Part shown: piece after piece, positions 32,996-40,371 of the stretch
Numbering within the stretch: position 1 is the stretch's first letter
Layout of the letters: every line of letters starts with the position of its first letter
Origin: DASXVX01 sp036504075
GTDB taxonomy: Bacteria; Bacillota; Sulfobacillia; Symbiobacteriales; Symbiobacteriaceae
Direction of reading: 5' to 3'
Assembly: GCA_036504075.1 (NCBI GenBank)
Contig: DASXVX010000009.1
Span: 1 to 64,000 of the forward strand
DNA length: 64,000 nt
Made by a program: the position numbers and the translations under genes
Notes under the pieces: generated by a model
Told to the model about the DNA's origin: nothing
Seen by the model: the letters and a program-made list of their open reading frames with translations, nothing else
Database searches by the model: none

Positions 32996-33529
32996 GTGAA
33001 TTACGGTGCGAGGTTACCAGCGCTTAAGCCGGTAAGCATTGACGCGGTAACGAGAGGGCTCATCGATGAACTGCTATTAGCTCCGAAAATGATAGGCAGC
33101 CTGGGCTGGTGGAGTATCCAAGCGGCTAGCGGGCGTGATATTATATATGCAAGAACGCCTGTTGACAACCCTCTCCGGAAATTGCTAGTATTCCAGATGA
33201 CGCGGCGCTATGCTACTCCGCTCAAATATGAGTTTGCTTTGCATCTAGGTACGGAACGAATTTTCGCCATCGATGTCGGGCGGGAACACAGGCCCTATGG
33301 CGATCCTCATGAGAACCACTGGCTTAGACCTCTCGACTGTTCGCAAGGCGACTTCGCATCGTACATAACAGATCCTGGTAACCACGAGTCGTCTTTTTGG
33401 CAGGCGCTCGGCCGACTTCACATCACTTACAGCGGCCCGTACCCATTCAAGGATCGGCCCATTCAAATGCGGCTCGCAGAAAGGGGGTTGGCTGATGAAC
33501 TGCGCAGTTTTGGGCGACGTGGTTCGTGA
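32996..33529 (+). CDS. hypothetical protein of a DUF1828 cassette
   Basis: 177 aa. No family recognised with confidence. It contains a conserved-looking HRPYGDPHENHW stretch, similar in style to small DUF6978-type proteins, and ends ...LRSFGRRGS. GTG 32996 follows CGGAGGGG. Base composition and codon use are more AT-rich than the host genes to the left. Its last 35 bases overlap the next gene, so the two form one cassette. Confidence 0.6.
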   Translation: MNYGARLPALKPVSIDAVTRGLIDELLLAPKMIGSLGWWSIQAASGRDIIYARTPVDNPLRKLLVFQMTRRYATPLKYEFALHLGTERIFAIDVGREHRPYGDPHENHWLRPLDCSQGDFASYITDPGNHESSFWQALGRLHITYSGPYPFKDRPIQMRLAERGLADELRSFGRRGS

Positions 33530-34277
33530 GCGAATTCCACCTCTCTTTCGCTGCAGTCCGAATGGCGACGAACTGGTAATCTCTACTCCCTTCACCTATC
33601 CCGATGGGGACACGGTTCGCCTTACCTTGATGCCCGGCGTCGATCCCGGCGTGTTTGTGCTTACCGATTACGGTGATGCAATTAGCTATCTTGTTGGCAA
33701 CGGGGTGTTTGTGGAGTCTAGCTCAAGAAGGCGGGCGCTACTGGAGTCATATTTGGCCGCCGCCGGCGCATCGCTGCATCGAGATGCCGTTTACACCGTG
33801 CTTCAGCGCCCTGAGGACATCCCAGAGAAACTGCTGACGTTCGGTCAGTGTATGGTACGAATCTTGGAGTTGGCTCACACAACGATGATGCCTCTGCCTC
33901 TGTCATTTCACGACCAGGTTTACGGACATGTCGAACAACTTCAGGTTCATGTCGTGCCGAAGATGCGTCTCAAATCCTTATTAGGGCCGAAGAATCCGGT
34001 TCCGGATTTTGGTGTCGCCAAGGGGGGCGGTATGACCGCCGTCAAAACGCTCTCGGCCAACAATGCGGCCAGGGCACAGGCAACCATCGACCACGCCGTT
34101 AGGGTCTTCGACTGGGTCGCGAGAGCTCGGTCTGACTGGCGGAGGGTGGCTGTCTTGGATGACTCCATCGACCTGTGGGAGCCGCAGTGGATCGAGCACT
34201 TGGGTTTCCACGGCGCCGTTTTTCGATGGAACGAGGACAAAAGCAAGATCGAGGAGTACCTACTTGCTACCGCATGA
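33495..34277 (+). CDS. DUF1828/DUF1829 domain protein
   Basis: 260 aa. The N-terminal part (FTYPDGDTVRLTLM...VFVLTDYGDAISYL) matches the DUF1828 pattern and the C-terminal part fits DUF1829. The function is unknown; such genes sit in accessory islands. AAAGGGGG precedes ATG 33495. It is followed by a row of terminators, which isolates the two-gene unit. Confidence 0.75.
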   Translation: MNCAVLGDVVRERIPPLFRCSPNGDELVISTPFTYPDGDTVRLTLMPGVDPGVFVLTDYGDAISYLVGNGVFVESSSRRRALLESYLAAAGASLHRDAVYTVLQRPEDIPEKLLTFGQCMVRILELAHTTMMPLPLSFHDQVYGHVEQLQVHVVPKMRLKSLLGPKNPVPDFGVAKGGGMTAVKTLSANNAARAQATIDHAVRVFDWVARARSDWRRVAVLDDSIDLWEPQWIEHLGFHGAVFRWNEDKSKIEEYLLATA

Positions 34278-34285
34278 TAAATCAT

Positions 34286-34414
34286 GACCCTCGACTCGCT
34301 CGCCTAAGAGCGGGCCGGGGGTCTTTGTCGCAACTTACCGGCAGCACCCCTGCCCATCATCGGGCAAGGGTGCTGTGTCATTGTCAGCAAAAAGCACCCC
34401 CTGGCGGGGTGCTT
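34286..34414 (+). terminator. three consecutive hairpins / terminators
   Basis: GACCC...GGGTC with inner CGCTC/GAGCG (34286-34323), CAGCACCC...GGGTGCTG (about 34337-34374) and AAGCACCCC-GGGGTGCTT (34392-34414) lie in tandem and separate the DUF1828 cassette from the TPR cassette. Confidence 0.7.
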
Positions 34415-34518
34415 CATTGCCGGTGGGTGAACCGTATTCGTCCCCCGGATGGGAGGCCCAGGGGTTGGCCTTCAGTATACGCGAAGTGGGAAAAGATGTT
34501 AACAGGACCTAAAGAGGG

Positions 34519-34547
34519 TTGCCTGCGGGGGTAATATTTGGTAGAAT
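34519..34547 (+). promoter_or_regulatory. promoter of TPR/peptide cassette 1
   Basis: TTGCCT (34519-34524), exactly 17 bp, then TAGAAT (34542-34547). Transcription would start near 34554. That excludes ATG 34548 as the start and favours GTG 34581 with GGGGGTGA before it. Confidence 0.65.
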
Positions 34548-34580
34548 ATGGCTACAAATGGTACGGGGGTGACCGTAACC

Positions 34581-35456
34581 GTGGAAACGTTGGAGGCGCT
34601 GTATCGCCGCGGGCAGTACGCTGCGGTGGTCCGGGAGTTGGAGCGGTTGCGGGAGGATTCGCCATGGGAGGACGCGCTCTCGGCGGGCAAGGCGTACTAC
34701 TACGGCGCGATGGCTCATTACCGTCTGAGTCAGCCGGCGCCCGCAGTTGCGCTGATCACAAAGGCGCTGGACGAACTTCATGTCAGCAACGATTCGCCGT
34801 GGATTGGCCGGGTTCGGTTTCAGGCGGGCGAGGTGTACCGATTCGCCGGGCACGCGGGCGAAGCACAGCACTGGACGGAACTGTTCCTGGCAGACATGGA
34901 CGCCTACCAGGTGCATGAACCGGCCCGCGGCAAGGCTCATTACAACCTGGGACTCATTCGCCGGCAGCAAAAGGACATTCCTGGGAGCGTGGCGGAGTAC
35001 GAACAGGCGGAAACCCATTTGCGGGATGTCGGCAATACTGCCTGGATGGTCAGAGCGCAGGAAAACCTCTGTTGGGTGCTCGTTGAGGCCGGTCAGGTGG
35101 TCCGGGCCGAGGCATACCTGCACAAGATCGAAGCCGCACTGGCGACTCTGGGCGAGGATGCCCCCGACCTGCGGGAACTGCAACTGTCGTTCGCTTGCAA
35201 CCGGGCGTTTGTGCTGCTGCATTCCGGTCGGGCCGGCGCAGCCGTACACTTCTGCCAGGAGGTTGTCGCCGATGACTCCGGGGCCACGCTGGCACAACGC
35301 GCGTTTGCGGCATGGATCGCCGCCGAGTGCGCCCTCGCCATGGCCGACCCGGAGGCCGCCCGGAAACTGCTCGCCGGCGCAGGCCGGTTTGCGGCCGAAT
35401 CTGGGGACGCTCGGATCATGAACTACATTTCGGCGACGCGGGCCAAACTTACCTGA
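34581..35456 (+). CDS. TPR-repeat protein, Rap-like
   Basis: 291 aa made of helical pairs with TPR spacing throughout, for example AYYYGAMAHYRLSQPAPAVALITKAL, GKAHYNLGLIRRQQKDIPGSVAEYEQAE and AQENLCWVLVEAGQVVRAEAYL. There is no helix-turn-helix and no enzymatic motif. In the RRNPP family (Rap, AimR, PlcR) such repeats bind short secreted peptides. The next gene encodes a tiny secreted pre-peptide, and the unit ends in a terminator, just as rap-phr pairs do. A second pair of the same design lies at 37385. Confidence 0.75.
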   Translation: METLEALYRRGQYAAVVRELERLREDSPWEDALSAGKAYYYGAMAHYRLSQPAPAVALITKALDELHVSNDSPWIGRVRFQAGEVYRFAGHAGEAQHWTELFLADMDAYQVHEPARGKAHYNLGLIRRQQKDIPGSVAEYEQAETHLRDVGNTAWMVRAQENLCWVLVEAGQVVRAEAYLHKIEAALATLGEDAPDLRELQLSFACNRAFVLLHSGRAGAAVHFCQEVVADDSGATLAQRAFAAWIAAECALAMADPEAARKLLAGAGRFAAESGDARIMNYISATRAKLT

Positions 35457-35529
35457 CCGACAAAAGGTCGTTCGCTCCGAACGCTGGGCCGGTTGCATCC
35501 GTCTCTGAGACAGAGAGGAGGACATTCAA

Positions 35530-35649
35530 ATGCGGAAGGCGCTCGTGGTTATCATGCTGGTCAGCATCACGGTTTTGGGCGTTGTCGGTGTCGGTTCGGC
35601 CCAGATCAACGGCGGTGCTACGATCGATTCTATCAGGACTCACCGGTAA
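35530..35649 (+). CDS. 39-aa secreted pre-peptide (Phr-like)
   Basis: Residues 1-24 are a signal peptide (MRKALVVIMLVSITVLGVVG..., ending GSA). The remainder, QINGGATIDSIRTHR, is 15 residues. GAGGAGG lies 9 bp before the ATG. A terminator follows 12 bp after the stop. Position and layout match pheromone precursors that are exported, trimmed and re-imported to bind the TPR partner. The mature sequence is inferred. Confidence 0.7.
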   Translation: MRKALVVIMLVSITVLGVVGVGSAQINGGATIDSIRTHR

Positions 35650-35660
35650 CAGAGAGTCCA

Positions 35661-35692
35661 AATCCCCTGCCCAGAACGGGCGGGGGATTTTT
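35661..35692 (+). terminator. terminator of cassette 1
   Basis: ATCCCCTGCCC, loop AGAAC, GGGCGGGGGAT, then TTTT. Confidence 0.88.
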
Positions 35693-35774
35693 CGCTTCAT
35701 GCTGATACCTACCTATTCCTGCCATATCTTTCCATGTGCTACCATGGCGGTAACATCTGGAAAGGGGATGGAAT

Positions 35775-36623
35775 GTGCTCAAGCGGATTGCAGCGGCGTT
35801 CTGCGCGGCCATTACATTGGCGGCGGGCTTTGTACCCGGAGTGGCGACGGCCAGCACTGAAAACGAATGCATCTTCTACCCTGGGTTGTGGGTCGGCGTC
35901 GGATGCTCCCGAGCTGATTACAGGATGATCGACTTCAAGCAGCGGATCACGTTAGCCGTGGCCCAAGAGGATTGGACCGAGTACTACAACGTGATGGCCG
36001 AAATGTACCGCTTCGAAGTGTCAAACGATCCGGACCAAAACGGCGTGATCCACGTCGCGGAGAACACACCTCTCACCGATGTCTACGGCTTGGACTTCAA
36101 AGCGGCGGGCGACAATGTGCGGTACCTGACCGCCAAAGGCGAGAGCGGCGCGAACCGGCTGCTGATTTACGACAAACTCGGGCGGCCGTATAAGGTCACG
36201 GCGAGTTTTTGCACGAGTAAGGCGAAGTTTGTCGCAAACCACCTCCTTGCGTTCGCCTGGGGCTATATGGGCGGCATCAAGGCTGGCGGTGTCACCGGGA
36301 CGCTTCTCCAGTTCGTTAGCGCCGGGAGCGTCACAATCCCGGCGGCTTCTACGGAGATTGCGGATGGCGCCGTTGCGTATGTAGCCCAGGCTTCCCTTTC
36401 GTGGGTGCCCGACTCGGGGGATTGCGAATACCTCATCGACATTCTTAACTATCCTAACCGGAAAGGCGAGCGGCATGTTTATCGCAATCGCGTCGTCGTG
36501 TCAGGCGATGGGATGGTTTCGCCTACCGAGTGGGGCTACTCCTTTATTCCGTGGACCCATGCCGGCTACTGGAAGGATCTTGGGACGGCGGATGCGGACG
36601 AGAACGGCAATTATGTCTGGTAG
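35775..36623 (+). CDS. exported hypothetical protein
   Basis: 282 aa. Clear signal peptide (MLKRIAAAFCAAITLAAGFV..., cut near ATAS) and scattered Cys (about residues 31, 44, 148 and 217) that could form disulfides. No known domain. GTG 35775 follows AAAGGGGATGG. It is followed by a membrane microprotein and a terminator, so the two form a unit next to the peptide cassette. Confidence 0.65.
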   Translation: MLKRIAAAFCAAITLAAGFVPGVATASTENECIFYPGLWVGVGCSRADYRMIDFKQRITLAVAQEDWTEYYNVMAEMYRFEVSNDPDQNGVIHVAENTPLTDVYGLDFKAAGDNVRYLTAKGESGANRLLIYDKLGRPYKVTASFCTSKAKFVANHLLAFAWGYMGGIKAGGVTGTLLQFVSAGSVTIPAASTEIADGAVAYVAQASLSWVPDSGDCEYLIDILNYPNRKGERHVYRNRVVVSGDGMVSPTEWGYSFIPWTHAGYWKDLGTADADENGNYVW

Positions 36624-36641
36624 ACGTCGGGAGGGAGCACA

Positions 36642-36740
36642 ATGCTTCAGGATACCGCAGCGGTGCTGATGATCGTCTGGACGCTGGTGGCGGTGGTTGT
36701 TACCACCAGGCAGGCGTTTAGGCACCTCAAGAAGAAATAG
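36642..36740 (+). CDS. 32-aa membrane microprotein
   Basis: Begins MLQDTAAVLMIVWTLVAVVV and ends with the basic tail RHLKKK: one transmembrane helix. GGGAGGG lies 5 bp before the ATG. It is 18 bp after the exported protein gene and directly before a strong terminator. Confidence 0.6.
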   Translation: MLQDTAAVLMIVWTLVAVVVTTRQAFRHLKKK

Positions 36741-36753
36741 TCGCGGATCAACC

Positions 36754-36797
36754 ACAAAGAGACCCTCGCCCTATCTTCTGGGCGAGGGTCTCTTTGT
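36754..36797 (+). terminator. terminator
   Basis: ACAAAGAGACCCTCGCCC (36754-36771) pairs with GGGCGAGGGTCTCTTTGT (36780-36797), 18 bp. Confidence 0.93.
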
Positions 36798-36851
36798 TAT
36801 CCCCTATTGTGCTTGTCGAACGAATAGGCCGAAATAACTAGAACCACAACG

Positions 36852-36872
36852 CAATCATAGGTGCTATGATTG
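36852..36872. promoter_or_regulatory. perfect 9-bp palindrome, operator-like
   Basis: CAATCATAG-GTG-CTATGATTG, AT-rich, no T-run. It lies 26 bp past the end of the XRE gene. The 12-mer TGTCGAACGAAT occurs at 36814-36825 and again at 37244-37255, so the XRE gene is bracketed by repeated motifs that could be operator sites. Confidence 0.45.
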
Positions 36873-36898
36873 TGGCGCAAACCTTCACGTTATCGAAA

Positions 36899-37141
36899 TT
36901 ATCGATTGGTTTCATCGGTTGGTAGATCGGCCAGGTCTTGCACGCTACATTCCAGCGCCCGAGCGAAAAAGGGCGCCTCATCCAGGGTCACGCGCCGCGT
37001 CCCGTTCTCGATCTTGCTTAACTGGCTGGCGTTCAGAGAGGGCCATTCTTTGGGCCAACACTCCTTCAGGCGAGCCAGCAGTTGCTCCTGTGTCAGCCTA
37101 CGTTCCTTGCGCTTGGCTCGAATTCTCTCGTGCGAAGGCAT
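36899..37141 (-). CDS. XRE-family repressor, stand-alone
   Basis: 80 aa, a single helix-turn-helix domain: RRLTQEQLLARLKECWPKEWPSLNASQLSKIENGTRRVTLDEAPFFARAL. GGAGGAG precedes ATG 37141. It is divergent from the TPR gene at 37385, sharing a 243-bp control region. In RRNPP proteins this type of domain is fused to the TPR part; here the two are separate genes. Confidence 0.85.
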   Translation of the reverse strand: MPSHERIRAKRKERRLTQEQLLARLKECWPKEWPSLNASQLSKIENGTRRVTLDEAPFFARALECSVQDLADLPTDETNR

Positions 37142-37384
37142 GGGACTCCTCCAGCGAAGCCGTCTTATCCGTTCACTTCGTTACCTGAATTGTTGATTCC
37201 CCTTTCCAAAATCGAAAGGTCCGCCTATACTCATGTCAAACGGTGTCGAACGAATTTAAAGTGTCAGGTATTTACAGACCTATACACAAGGATTTACGAT
37301 AGTCTAAACAGGCGCCAAGGGGAAAGGGCGCCCGGCAACTCGTCAACTGCCCGGCACACTATAAATCGGGTGGGTGAACGCCTT

Positions 37385-38296
37385 ATGGATTTTGCTGAAC
37401 ACGAACATGTTCTGGCCGGACTTCGCCGGGAACGGAGGTGGCAGGAGGCGCATGATGCGCTCGCGCCCCTTCTCCGATCTCAGGACATGCAGGCGGTCGG
37501 TTGGGCAAGGGTCCAGCTAGCCTTGACTTATCACGCGGAGTCCGAAGAGAAGGACACTCTCGCTATTCAGCTCATCAATAGTGCTTTGGCAGTCCTGCAC
37601 GACCACGGGCGCGAATGGGTCATGGCCTTAATTAACGGGTCGTTGATCGCAGAGGCAATTCGCGACGATGTTCAGCACGGTTCCTATGTTGATGCCATGA
37701 AAGAAGCGCTTTCCAGAAAGGATTCGGCCATTTTGCCGTGGCGAGGACGCATGTATGGACGACTCGGGTACTTCTACACCCGAATTGCGGTTGACTGGGC
37801 CTTGGCGGAATACTGGCTTCACCAGGCGGTGGCGTTTTATAAGAAGCATATCGGCCCATTCAACGAGCGCGACCGTCAGTGCCAATTACGAATTTCCCTG
37901 TCCGCACTCGGAGATGTCATGTTGCATATCGGTCGGCACGACGGGGCGCGGGCGTGCCTTGCGGAAGCGGAGGCAACCGCTCACGATGATGGCGCCCAAA
38001 GCTCCGTCGACTATCTCCGGGGCCGATTACTACAGACGGCCGGTAATGATCGAGAGGCAATCAAGCATTTTTCTTCAGCCCTGACGAGCGCCGAAGCCAA
38101 GAACCTCCACGTTCTAACGTGCATGGCGGCCGAATCTCTGGCGCGGGCGCACTCAAATCTGGGGGAATTCGCTGTCGCCGAAGCGTTAATCTTGCCCTTG
38201 AAAGCCCGGATGAAGAGGGGCGGGGCCTCTGAGACTGTACTTCGATTACAGAGGCTGCTCAAAGACATGCATGGAGAGGAGGAGAAAGTGCTTTGA
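37385..38296 (+). CDS. TPR-repeat protein, Rap/AimR-like without HTH
   Basis: 303 aa of helical repeats (RGRMYGRLGYFYTRIAVDWALAEYWLHQAV, LRISLSALGDVMLHIGRHDGARACLAEAE, RGRLLQTAGNDREAIKHFSSAL). No DNA-binding domain. ATG 37385 is preceded by GGTGGGTG. The gene overlaps the following pre-peptide gene by 4 bp, shares a divergent region with an XRE repressor and lies beside a phage repressor. This arrangement recalls arbitrium (aimR-aimP), but with the HTH on another polypeptide. Confidence 0.75.
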   Translation: MDFAEHEHVLAGLRRERRWQEAHDALAPLLRSQDMQAVGWARVQLALTYHAESEEKDTLAIQLINSALAVLHDHGREWVMALINGSLIAEAIRDDVQHGSYVDAMKEALSRKDSAILPWRGRMYGRLGYFYTRIAVDWALAEYWLHQAVAFYKKHIGPFNERDRQCQLRISLSALGDVMLHIGRHDGARACLAEAEATAHDDGAQSSVDYLRGRLLQTAGNDREAIKHFSSALTSAEAKNLHVLTCMAAESLARAHSNLGEFAVAEALILPLKARMKRGGASETVLRLQRLLKDMHGEEEKVL

Positions 38297-38475
38297 AGAA
38301 GGGTGTAGCGATTTTTCTGGTCGTTGCCGGTTTGTTCGCAGCGGCGGCGTTTGTGCCGCAGAAGACGCTAAACGTGATTCCTGGCTTTTACACAACTCTG
38401 CGCATCTCCAATGTTGCAGGGGCTTGCCAGGACATCAATACCGACCCCTGCCCCAGCCTCCCGGTGCGACCATAG
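38293..38475 (+). CDS. 60-aa secreted pre-peptide (Phr/AimP-like)
   Basis: TTG 38293 overlaps the stop of the TPR gene; GGAGGAG lies upstream. Residues 1-21 are a signal peptide (MKKGVAIFLVVAGLFAAAAF). The C-terminal part has two Cys and ends NTDPCPSLPVRP. Length, export signal and overlap with the TPR gene fit a communication peptide precursor. The processed form is unknown. Confidence 0.65.
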   Translation: MKKGVAIFLVVAGLFAAAAFVPQKTLNVIPGFYTTLRISNVAGACQDINTDPCPSLPVRP

Positions 38476-38501
38476 CTACCGCAAAACCGAGTGTGGGAGC
38501 T

Positions 38502-38537
38502 ATAGAAGGGCCCAGCCGTTTGGCTGGGCCCTTCTAT
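38502..38537. terminator. bidirectional terminator
   Basis: ATAGAAGGGCCCAGCC pairs with GGCTGGGCCCTTCTAT, tail TTTC; convergent with the phage repressor. Confidence 0.92.
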
Positions 38538-38539
38538 TT

Positions 38540-39265
38540 TCATTTGCCCCTCATTTCAAACCGTTGCTGCATAATGGCGTCCCGCAGTTGGGCGGTATTC
38601 TGCATGACTTCTTCAGGAGTAAAGCCGTGGCGCTCAAAGAGTTCCACGAGTCCTATCCAAGGCCCAATATCCTCAAAAACACGCCAGTCGCCAGCGTCGC
38701 CGTCGATGATCCACTGTTCGCTCAAACCAGTAAAGGCCCCTATCCGGTGCACCCTCTGGAGTGGCATGTGCCCTTGCCCGGTTCGAAACCGGCGATAGTC
38801 GATGATATTCTCATCCAAGCTCTTGTTACCGAACGCCAAAATGCCCGCAACAAACCATTCCTGGCCCACGATCGGTGCCCGCTGGGACATCAGATCAAAA
38901 AGCTGGACGGTGCGTTCAATCATGTCAGAAGCCTGGATGCGCCGCGCCTGGCTCTGCATCCAAAGCCGAGAGCGGCGTATCTCGTCATTCCACCGAGGAT
39001 AAACCGCTGCACCGCGCAACCAGTCCGACGTAACGCCAAGCGCATCAGCAACCTGAAAAAAGGCCGACCGCCCAGGGGGGCGACTGCCGTTGTGATACCC
39101 GTATGCCGTGGGCTCTGGCACCGTTTCGCCAGTTCGCTCCGAAAGAACTCTGGCCAGATCGGGGGGCTTGAGTCCCATATCGGCGCAATACTCGCGAACG
39201 CGTTCGGACACCAGCGCGTCTCTAGCGGTACTATCGGCCGTTTGGTCCCCCTCGTCGCGCGGCAT
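38540..39265 (-). CDS. phage repressor-like XRE protein
   Basis: 241 aa. N-terminal HTH-like region (about 20-85: VREYCADMGLKPPDLARVLSERTG...RSAFFQVADALGVTSDWLRG), then a helical C-terminal domain with no LexA-type protease motif. ATG 39265 follows GGGGGTGACC. It is transcribed away from a Cro-like gene across a region with two identical operators, the layout of a lysis/lysogeny switch. The lack of a peptidase domain suggests induction by something other than RecA-driven self-cleavage. Confidence 0.8.
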   Translation of the reverse strand: MPRDEGDQTADSTARDALVSERVREYCADMGLKPPDLARVLSERTGETVPEPTAYGYHNGSRPPGRSAFFQVADALGVTSDWLRGAAVYPRWNDEIRRSRLWMQSQARRIQASDMIERTVQLFDLMSQRAPIVGQEWFVAGILAFGNKSLDENIIDYRRFRTGQGHMPLQRVHRIGAFTGLSEQWIIDGDAGDWRVFEDIGPWIGLVELFERHGFTPEEVMQNTAQLRDAIMQQRFEMRGK

Positions 39266-39372
39266 ATGGTCACCCCCGTCCCTGCAAGTCTTCGGTCCTG
39301 CTCCAAGTTTAAACCACAGGCGCAGACACGCAAGACCGAACAGGACACGAACAAGAAGCCCCCCCAAAAACA

Positions 39373-39389
39373 TTATGCGTTTTGCATAA
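39373..39389 (-). promoter_or_regulatory. repressor operator 1
   Basis: TTATGC-N5-GCATAA with spacer GTTTT. It is the exact reverse complement of operator 2. Confidence 0.8.
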
Positions 39390-39396
39390 AAAGCAC

Positions 39397-39425
39397 TTGA
39401 CCTTTTCATTGGCGGGTGCTAGTCT
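39397..39425 (+). promoter_or_regulatory. rightward early promoter
   Basis: TTGACC (39397-39402), 17 bp, TAGTCT (39420-39425), placed exactly between the two operators. Confidence 0.7.
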
Positions 39426-39436
39426 GAATTTGACGA

Positions 39437-39453
39437 TTATGCAAAACGCATAA
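39437..39453 (+). promoter_or_regulatory. repressor operator 2
   Basis: TTATGCAAAACGCATAA, identical to operator 1 on the other strand; centres are 64 bp apart. Confidence 0.8.
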
Positions 39454-39471
39454 ATCGTGACGGGGGGTGAG

Positions 39472-39708
39472 ATGGTGGGGGATTACAGAACGCCGTTCGA
39501 ACGTGTGCTGGTTCAAGACAACATCACGCCCGCAGAAGCGAGTGTCGGAACCGGGCTGTCACGATCCTTCATCGGGAATCTCATCACCGGTTGCCGGACT
39601 CCTAGCCGCCAAAGCGGTCAGAGAGTGATCAACTGGCTCCGCAAAAGGACCAGAAAGCGGTGGACCTTCGACCGTCTCTGGCCCTACGAGGAGGGAGACC
39701 ATGGCTAA
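39472..39708 (+). CDS. Cro-like small DNA-binding protein
   Basis: 78 aa. A short helix-turn-helix: VLVQDNITPAEASVGTGLSRSFIGNLITGCRTPS. First gene of the rightward early operon, so a Cro role is likely. The start is uncertain: GGGGGGTGA lies just before ATG 39472, and GTG 39475 or 39457 are also in frame. Confidence 0.7.
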   Translation: MVGDYRTPFERVLVQDNITPAEASVGTGLSRSFIGNLITGCRTPSRQSGQRVINWLRKRTRKRWTFDRLWPYEEGDHG

Positions 39709-39955
39709 CGATACCGGGAAGAAGATTCAGGCCCGGTGCGTCTGCGGGCGAAGGCACTTCGACGTACCGGCCCCGGGTGGTCGAACCTCCGTCCCGGATG
39801 GTGAGTCGGTGGACATCGAAATCCTGTGTACCGACCGGACCTGCAAACGCCTGGTGCGGCATCACATCACGCACGAAGGTGTGACGGTATCGGAGATTCG
39901 CCCGCAGGCCCAGACCGGTCAGCCCGAGCAGAGGCCCCAGATCCACAACCACTAG
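39701..39955 (+). CDS. small Cys-pair protein
   Basis: 84 aa. Two Cys pairs (RCVCGRR and ILCTDRTCKR) suggest a zinc knuckle. Overlaps the preceding gene by 8 bp; GGAGGG precedes the ATG. Function unknown. Confidence 0.6.
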   Translation: MANDTGKKIQARCVCGRRHFDVPAPGGRTSVPDGESVDIEILCTDRTCKRLVRHHITHEGVTVSEIRPQAQTGQPEQRPQIHNH

Positions 39956-40016
39956 GTATCGAAGGCACCCCAGCCGATAGAAGCGGCCAGGGCGCCAGAG
40001 AAAGGAGGGACATTAG

Positions 40017-40142
40017 GTGTTCAAGTGGCTTGAGAACTGGATTCGGCGGATTGTGCGTGAAGAGATTGCCAAGCAGCCGGCCGGCAGCAAGATCGATGCT
40101 GACGCCTTCCGCCGGGGAATGCAGGCGGGCCGGTCCCGGTGA
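40017..40142 (+). CDS. 41-aa small basic protein
   Basis: Begins MFKWLENWIRRIVREEIAKQ, a strongly amphipathic basic helix, and ends RRGMQAGRSR. AAAGGAGGG lies before GTG 40017. Phage early ORF of unknown role. Confidence 0.6.
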   Translation: MFKWLENWIRRIVREEIAKQPAGSKIDADAFRRGMQAGRSR

Positions 40143-40143
40143 G

Positions 40144-40371
40144 TCAGCGGTTGGGCGGTAGCACACCAAGCGCCCGCAGTTGTTCCTTCAACTGGCGGTT
40201 GTTGGCCTCAATCATCTCCGCTACCGCCCGTCCCGTTTGAGCGGCCACGAAGCCCACCAACTCAGAATAATCGCCAATGGGCGGCTGCAGGGTTTCGGCA
40301 CCTGTGATACCCCGGTTCAGATAGTTTTCGAAGATCGTCTCCAGTTCCTTCGCTGGAAGCCCCAGTTGCAT
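40144..40371 (-). CDS. small helical protein, opposite strand
   Basis: 75 aa. MQLGLPAKELETIFENYLNRG then a C-terminal coiled-coil-like segment MIEANNRQLKEQLRALG. It is one of few minus-strand genes in the early region. ATG 40371 is preferred (GGGGGTG 6 bp upstream); ATG 40377 is possible. Possibly a regulator that dimerises. Confidence 0.55.
   Translation of the reverse strand: MQLGLPAKELETIFENYLNRGITGAETLQPPIGDYSELVGFVAAQTGRAVAEMIEANNRQLKEQLRALGVLPPNR

Noticed and set aside
34548..34550. ATG 34548 as the start of the first TPR gene
   Set aside because: It directly abuts a good -10 box (TAGAAT) and would lie upstream of the transcription start; GTG 34581 has the ribosome site.
36754..36797. 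Long inverted repeats considered as CRISPR or insertion-sequence ends
   Set aside because: They are single terminator hairpins beside gene ends. No spaced direct repeats and no transposase occur anywhere in the window.
38411..39400. 329-codon + strand open frame over the phage repressor
   Set aside because: It crosses the terminator, the repressor and the operator region; the minus-strand repressor with its HTH explains the sequence.
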